Origin: Ruminococcaceae bacterium UBA1438
GTDB taxonomy: Bacteria; Bacillota; Clostridia; Oscillospirales; Acutalibacteraceae
Length of the DNA: 19,104 nucleotides
Direction: 5' to 3'
Assembly (NCBI GenBank): GCA_002329285.1
Contig: DCTO01000120.1
Location: forward strand, 1 to 19,104
Each line of letters starts with the position of its first letter. The stretch's first letter is position 1. Below the pieces are notes generated by a model, which saw only the letters and a program-made list of their open reading frames with translations, did no database searches and was not told where the DNA came from. Shown here in pieces: positions 15,323-19,104 of this stretch. The position numbers and the translations under genes were made by a program.

Positions 15323-15625
15323 TTACTTAACTCCCTTCATCGTGATTGCGCCGGTGTGACACGCCTTAACGCAGATGCCGCAACCCTTGCAATGATCAAA
15401 ATCAAAATCAGCGCGCTTGCCGCCGATTACGGGGATAGCGCTGTCCGGGCAAACAGGAATGCACATAAGGCACTGAACGCATTTACCCCAATGAAGCTCC
15501 GGTTTAACAGAGCTCCATTCACCTGTGTTAAATTCGAGCGAGGTTGCAGGACCGTAAATCTGCATACCCTCCGTTAAATCCTGCCATTTGCAGTCAAGAC
15601 CAAGTTTGTTTACATCAGATTTCAT
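15323..15625 (-). CDS. porD: 2-oxoacid:ferredoxin oxidoreductase, delta subunit (2x[4Fe-4S])
   Basis: A 100-residue ferredoxin-like subunit that relays electrons from the TPP site to free ferredoxin. Two CxxCxxCxxxC motifs are visible: Cys49, Cys52, Cys55, Cys59 (followed by Pro) and Cys79, Cys82, Cys85, Cys89. The second is followed by His rather than the usual Pro, but all eight ligands are present. The N-terminal 45 residues match the extra segment typical of PorD. GGAGGG lies before the ATG; it sits between porG and porA. Confidence 0.93.
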   Translation of the reverse strand: MKSDVNKLGLDCKWQDLTEGMQIYGPATSLEFNTGEWSSVKPELHWGKCVQCLMCIPVCPDSAIPVIGGKRADFDFDHCKGCGICVKACHTGAITMKGVK

Positions 15626-15637
15626 GTTACGCCCTCC

Positions 15638-16210
15638 TTACTTAACCTCATCAAAAGCCATTTTAAGCGCTTTCATATTGCCCTCAATAACCTCCGGCTT
15701 TGAAGAAAACTTATGATTAAACGAGGCTTCCATCTCATTCATAAATTCAATATAATCCATTACGCCGGAAACCTTAACAATTCCCGCAAGCATCGGTGTG
15801 TTTGGGAAATATTTTCCGAGGCAGGCAACGGAAACCTTGCGCGCATCAATTGTGTAAACCCTGCCCTTATAGCCGCGAAGGTGAGGAATAAGCTCCTCCT
15901 TGGGCTTTGCTGAATTAATCAGAATTGCACCATCCTCTGAAAGACCGTTTGTTACATCAACGGCTTCAAGCAGCCCCTCATCAACAACAACTACGAAATC
16001 GGGATGATAAATATTTGAATGAACACGGATTTCGTTTTTGCTTATTCGGTTGTAAGCAGTTATCGGCGCGCCCATTCTTTCAGGAACGTATTCGGGAAAG
16101 CCCTGAACAAAGCTGCCTGTTTTAAAAGCAACATCAGCAAGCAGAAGCGCAGCAGTTTTAGCGCCCTGACCGCCCCTGCCGTGCCAGCGAATTTCAACAC
16201 AATTTTCCAT
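15638..16210 (-). CDS. porG: 2-oxoacid:ferredoxin oxidoreductase, gamma subunit
   Basis: First gene of the oxidoreductase operon. The 190-residue protein begins MENCVEIRWHGRGGQGAKTA, the characteristic gamma-domain glycine motif, followed by FPEYVPERMGAPITAYNRIS, also typical. The ATG at 16210 is chosen because AGAGGAG lies 8 bases upstream; longer in-frame starts reach into the T-box terminator and are rejected. Expression should be controlled by the T-box leader immediately upstream. Gene order gamma-delta-alpha-beta is that of classic four-subunit POR/VOR operons. Confidence 0.92.
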   Translation of the reverse strand: MENCVEIRWHGRGGQGAKTAALLLADVAFKTGSFVQGFPEYVPERMGAPITAYNRISKNEIRVHSNIYHPDFVVVVDEGLLEAVDVTNGLSEDGAILINSAKPKEELIPHLRGYKGRVYTIDARKVSVACLGKYFPNTPMLAGIVKVSGVMDYIEFMNEMEASFNHKFSSKPEVIEGNMKALKMAFDEVK

Positions 16211-16242
16211 ATTCTTATCTCCTCTCAAAATCAAGGTTTTTA

Positions 16243-16490
16243 ACAAAACAAAACGCCCCTTTGCCAAAAGGCAAAGAGGCGATAATTACTTACCGTGGTA
16301 CCACTCTTTTTCATCATAAGATGCACTTAACGAACCAACATTCGCTTGCAAAATAACGGTTGCCACCGTCTGCATTTACTGAATTCAACACAGCCACTCA
16401 GGGATGATATTACAACTGCGCCCTTTATGCCTTGCACCAACCGGCATTTCTCTGAAAAAGTTAAGCAATCGCTTTTTGTTCCCGTCAATG
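16243..16490 (-). promoter_or_regulatory. T-box riboswitch leader, predicted tRNA-Ile specific
   Basis: The untranslated leader between the promoter and porG. Read on the minus strand, the T-box sequence AGAGTGGTACCACGG is at 16293-16307. The intrinsic terminator (12-bp stem 16254-16265/16270-16281, TTTTGTTTTG tail) follows, and AAAGAG beside the T-box can pair with CUCUUU of the terminator arm to form the antiterminator. Stem I is visible: GGGA (16480-16483) pairs UCCC (16401-16404); an 8-bp helix (16465-16472 with 16412-16419) closes a 7x7 internal loop; and the AGAGA/GGTTGGTGCAA distal region is present. The loop's 3' side reads AAUAUCA, so the codon followed by A next to the lower helix is AUC (16406-16408), isoleucine. 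UGGU in the T-box would pair with ACCA, fitting tRNA-Ile with discriminator A73. Confidence 0.9.
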
Positions 16491-16512
16491 TGTTTATTTA
16501 TTAATTTTTATA

Positions 16513-16541
16513 ATTATAATGCATAATTATTAATTTGTCAA
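16513..16541 (-). promoter_or_regulatory. Consensus promoter of the T-box/porGDAB operon
   Basis: On the minus strand TTGACA (16536-16541) and TATAAT (16513-16518) are separated by 17 bases, a perfect sigma-A consensus. A strong constitutive promoter is typical of attenuation-controlled operons. Confidence 0.9.
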
Positions 16542-16560
16542 GAATTTTTATTTATGCAAA

Positions 16561-17478
16561 TTAAAGGATTTTTTCACCGTCAAAAAGGAATACGCCGAAT
16601 CCTATACCTGTTTTGTGTCCGGAATTGATCCAGCCGGCAAGCGCCTTTGCAAGGCTACTTGAGCTTTCTGAAAGCTTATAAGGCGGCTTATCGCTGCCGA
16701 ACACACGCCACGAATCGGTGAATTCATCAAGTGGGTAGCTTTTAATAATTTCATAATCCTGCATAAATTTAAGTGTATTTGAATATTCGGGAAGAAATGC
16801 TTTGTTTTTAGGATAAAGCAGCCAGGAATTGCAGGCAAACACAGCCTTTTCGCCTTCAAAGCTCCTCTTAAAGAAAGTATAGGCCCTCTTATATGATTCA
16901 AGGCGGACGTCATCAGTGAGGGGAATTCCGCTTGCCGGGATATGAACGTTTATATAGCAATCTCCTTTACTGATTTTATAACCTGAAATCAAAACATAAT
17001 CCTCCGCAAACTCTTTGAGCTCGCACTGAAATCTGCCGAAAGCAAAGCGACGCAGCTGAAAAAAGGCATTATACCAATTCAGCTTAAAGGTTCCGGAGCA
17101 GCCCTTAACAAAAAGACATTCATTATTCTTATAAACCAAATCCTGCATTGTTTCGTAAAAAAGCGCTTCGCCGAGACCTTGCTCGATATATTCATTAAGC
17201 AAATCCGGCAGGCAAATAAGAATAAACGTAATATTGAGGAGATATTTGTTTAGCTGAAGCTCCCGAGCGAGAGTTTCAATTTCATAAATAACATCGGTTA
17301 TTTCAATCAAGCGGGAAAAGAAATAATCAGCTTTAAGGCGCAAGAGAACGCTGCGCAGGATATCATTCCTTTTAATAAGGCAAAGCACAAAGGCAAAATC
17401 AGCTTTTGAATTATCGGGAAAAGGGTTTCTTTCAATGAAATCAAAAATGAAATCATAATTAATCAGTTCGTTATGCAT
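16561..17478 (-). CDS. Acyltransferase-domain (GNAT_C-like) protein, function unknown
   Basis: A 305-residue soluble protein. Residues about 120-260 resemble the GNAT-like C-terminal domain annotated as acyltransferase domain-containing (pfam18164, usually with the NAT_N domain pfam18082). The cues are FQLRRFAFGRFQCE (140-153), YINVHIPASGIPLTDD (175-190), CNSWLLYP (216-223) and SNTLKFMQDYEI (233-244). The N-terminal 110 residues are helical and would be NAT_N. I am recalling the family, not matching it by search, and no substrate is known. The ATG at 17478 is used; it has no ribosome binding site and lies six bases from a strong -10 box, suggesting a leaderless mRNA. No clear terminator follows; the next promoter (porGDAB) begins about 20 bases past its stop. 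Confidence 0.7.
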   Translation of the reverse strand: MHNELINYDFIFDFIERNPFPDNSKADFAFVLCLIKRNDILRSVLLRLKADYFFSRLIEITDVIYEIETLARELQLNKYLLNITFILICLPDLLNEYIEQGLGEALFYETMQDLVYKNNECLFVKGCSGTFKLNWYNAFFQLRRFAFGRFQCELKEFAEDYVLISGYKISKGDCYINVHIPASGIPLTDDVRLESYKRAYTFFKRSFEGEKAVFACNSWLLYPKNKAFLPEYSNTLKFMQDYEIIKSYPLDEFTDSWRVFGSDKPPYKLSESSSSLAKALAGWINSGHKTGIGFGVFLFDGEKIL

Positions 17479-17484
17479 AATTCG

Positions 17485-17513
17485 ATTATAAACTCTGATA
17501 ATAAAAAATGCAA
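17485..17513 (-). promoter_or_regulatory. Promoter of acyltransferase-like gene, leaderless geometry
   Basis: On the minus strand TTGCAT (17508-17513) and TATAAT (17485-17490) are 17 bases apart. The -10 is followed by six bases and then the ATG. The -35 box directly abuts the groEL terminator T-tract. Confidence 0.7.
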
Positions 17514-17514
17514 G

Positions 17515-17540
17515 AAAAAAGGCCGCCCCGAAGGGCGACC
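17515..17540 (-). terminator. groEL terminator with UUCG tetraloop
   Basis: Minus-strand hairpin GGTCGCCC (17533-17540), loop TTCG, GGGCGGCC (17521-17528), followed by six T. The C(UUCG)G tetraloop makes it very stable. Confidence 0.92.
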
Positions 17541-17565
17541 AAAAAAAGAAAGGAGAATTGAATTA

Positions 17566-19104
17566 TTAATACATACCGCCCTGAGCTGCTGCAGCCATTG
17601 CAGCTGCCTGCGCAGCATCAGCCTGCGGATCTTTTATATCTGTTACAAGAGATTCGGTTGTGAGCACCATTGAGGCAACGGAGGCCGCATTCTGAATTGC
17701 AGAACGAGTTACCTTTGCGGGATCAACAATGCCGCTTTCCATCATATCGCAATATTCATTCTTAGCGAAGTCATAGCCGAAATCAGCCTTATCGGAGCTG
17801 ATAATCTTATCAAGAATAACCGAGCCTTCCATACCGGCATTTGCGGCAATCTGGCGAACGGGCTCTTCAAGGGCCTTAAGAACGATTGAAACGCCTGTTT
17901 TGAAATCAGCATCATCTGTTTCAAGAAGTGACTGAACAGCAGGAATTGCATTAACGAGAGCAACGCCGCCGCCGGCAACAATACCTTCCTCAACAGCAGC
18001 CTTTGTTGCTGCAAGGGCATCCTCGATGCGGAGCTTCTTTTCCTTCATCTCTGTTTCTGTTGCCGCGCCAACCTTAACAACGGCAACGCCGCCTGCAAGC
18101 TTTGCAAGACGCTCCTGAAGCTTCTCTCTGTCAAAATCAGAGGTGGTGGTTTCAATTGCGGCTTTAATCTGGCCGACACGGGCCTTGATTTCATCGGAAT
18201 TGCCGGCGCCGTCAACAATAATTGTGTTTTCCTTTGTTACCTTAACCTGGCGAGCCTTGCCGAGCATGCCCATTGTTGCATCCTTGAGCTCAATGCCGAG
18301 ATCCGAGGTTACAACCTGGCCGCCGGTGAGAATAGCGATATCCTGGAGCATTTCTTTTCTTCTGTCACCAAAGCCGGGAGCCTTAACGCAAACGCAGGTG
18401 AAGGTGCCGCGAAGCTTATTGAGAAGAATTGTTTGAAGCGCCTCGCCCTCAACATCCTCTGCAACAATAACGAGCTTCTGGCCGCTCTTGAGAACGGATT
18501 CAAGAAGAGGAAGAATATCCTGAACGGTTGCAATCTTTTTATCAGTGATAAGAAGAAGCGCATCATCAATTACGGCTTCCATCTTATCCGTATCTGTTAC
18601 CATATAGGGAGAGATATATCCCCTATCAAACTGCATACCCTCAACGACTTCGCAAACAGTGTCTGCAGTTTTGGATTCCTCAACGGTGATAACGCCGTCT
18701 GCAGAAACCTTATCCATTGCATCTGCAATAAGAGTGCCGATATATTCATCAGCGGCGGAAACGGTTGCAACGCGGGCAATATCATCGCTGCCCTTAACCT
18801 GGCGTGAATTTGCCTTGATTGCATCAACAGCTGCGTTAACAGCGGCTTTAATTCCGTTTTTAACAACCATTGGGTTTGCGCCTGCGGCAACGTTTTTCAT
18901 ACCCTCGCGAACGAGAGCCTGAGCAAGCAGGGTTGCGGTTGTGGTGCCGTCGCCGGCGTCATCATTTGTTTTTGAGGAAACCTCTTTAACAAGCTGTGCG
19001 CCCATATTTTCAAACGCATTATCAAGCTCGATTTCCTTTGCGATGGTTACACCGTCATTAGTGATGAGCGGTGAGCCGTATTTTTTATCAAGAACAACGT
19101 TTCT
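17566..19104 (-). CDS. groEL: Chaperonin GroEL, 5' end outside window
   Basis: The 60-kDa chaperonin subunit that folds proteins in a double heptameric ring with GroES and ATP. The frame is open to the right edge, giving 512 residues; the first visible residues [12 protein letters not shown] align with about residue 36 of E. coli GroEL, so only the N-terminal ~35 are missing. I see [14 protein letters not shown], the ATP-binding [12 protein letters not shown], the apical-domain [12 protein letters not shown], and [23 protein letters not shown] and the equatorial [19 protein letters not shown] are also present. The C-terminus is Ala-rich and ends GGMY with a single GGM, shorter than the usual GGM repeat tail. 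groES is expected just upstream, outside the window. The control region is not visible. Confidence 0.97.
   Translation of the reverse strand, partial: RNVVLDKKYGSPLITNDGVTIAKEIELDNAFENMGAQLVKEVSSKTNDDAGDGTTTATLLAQALVREGMKNVAAGANPMVVKNGIKAAVNAAVDAIKANSRQVKGSDDIARVATVSAADEYIGTLIADAMDKVSADGVITVEESKTADTVCEVVEGMQFDRGYISPYMVTDTDKMEAVIDDALLLITDKKIATVQDILPLLESVLKSGQKLVIVAEDVEGEALQTILLNKLRGTFTCVCVKAPGFGDRRKEMLQDIAILTGGQVVTSDLGIELKDATMGMLGKARQVKVTKENTIIVDGAGNSDEIKARVGQIKAAIETTTSDFDREKLQERLAKLAGGVAVVKVGAATETEMKEKKLRIEDALAATKAAVEEGIVAGGGVALVNAIPAVQSLLETDDADFKTGVSIVLKALEEPVRQIAANAGMEGSVILDKIISSDKADFGYDFAKNEYCDMMESGIVDPAKVTRSAIQNAASVASMVLTTESLVTDIKDPQADAAQAAAMAAAAQGGMY

Noticed and set aside
16211..16267. 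Longer porG start
   Set aside because: The extra 19 residues would be encoded by the T-box terminator region; a good ribosome binding site precedes the ATG at 16210.
1..19104. CRISPR array, transposon, prophage or integration site
   Set aside because: No regularly spaced repeats, transposase or integrase motifs, tRNA genes or terminal inverted repeats were found by eye; the genes are mainly housekeeping in short, terminator-bounded operons.

Overview
The window looks like a chromosome segment from a low-to-moderate GC Firmicute, most likely a strictly anaerobic gut or rumen Clostridia (Oscillospirales/Ruminococcaceae-like). The evidence is the strong Shine-Dalgarno sites, near-consensus sigma-A promoters with 17-base spacers, a T-box leader, a four-subunit 2-oxoacid:ferredoxin oxidoreductase, formate-THF ligase and the CdaA/CdaR c-di-AMP pair. 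The taxonomic placement is inference. No CRISPR array, insertion sequence, phage gene, rRNA or tRNA was seen.

Layout. 1-533 (minus): an integral membrane protein cut at or just before its stop codon. 737-1699 (plus): an orphan Ser/Thr-linker lipoprotein. 4999 to 1757 (minus): a tight operon of fhs, tsaE, tsaB and rpiB, ending at a terminator shared with the lipoprotein gene. 5167-6327 (plus): rodA, starting with TTG, with a promoter back-to-back to that of fhs. 9930 to 6373 (minus): a DUF3343 putative S/Se carrier, a class V cysteine desulfurase, cdaA and cdaR, ending at a terminator shared with rodA. 10266 to 9988 (minus): a very short transcription unit with its own promoter, a perfect ribosome binding site, a 26-codon ORF and a terminator. 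11486 to 10407 (minus): a MIF/tautomerase homologue followed by a Sir2 deacylase. 11606-12142 (plus): family I inorganic pyrophosphatase. 13126 to 12170 (minus): a capsular-polysaccharide-type glycosyltransferase. 16541 to 13141 (minus): promoter, T-box leader, porG, porD, porA, porB and terminator. 17478 to 16561 (minus): an acyltransferase-like protein. 17566-19104 (minus): groEL, lacking about 35 N-terminal residues, with its terminator.

Themes. Most genes are housekeeping: one-carbon metabolism, t6A tRNA modification, cell-wall elongation, c-di-AMP, sulfur trafficking, PPi hydrolysis and protein folding. The most informative unusual feature is the T-box in front of porGDAB. Its specifier loop can be folded by eye and reads AUC, so it should sense uncharged tRNA-Ile. 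This suggests the ferredoxin oxidoreductase serves isoleucine or branched-chain amino acid synthesis by reductive carboxylation, rather than only pyruvate oxidation. Other observations are two genes with strong promoters placed so that transcription should begin on the start codon (apparent leaderless mRNAs), a bacterial MIF homologue paired with a sirtuin, and the undescribed small-ORF transcript.
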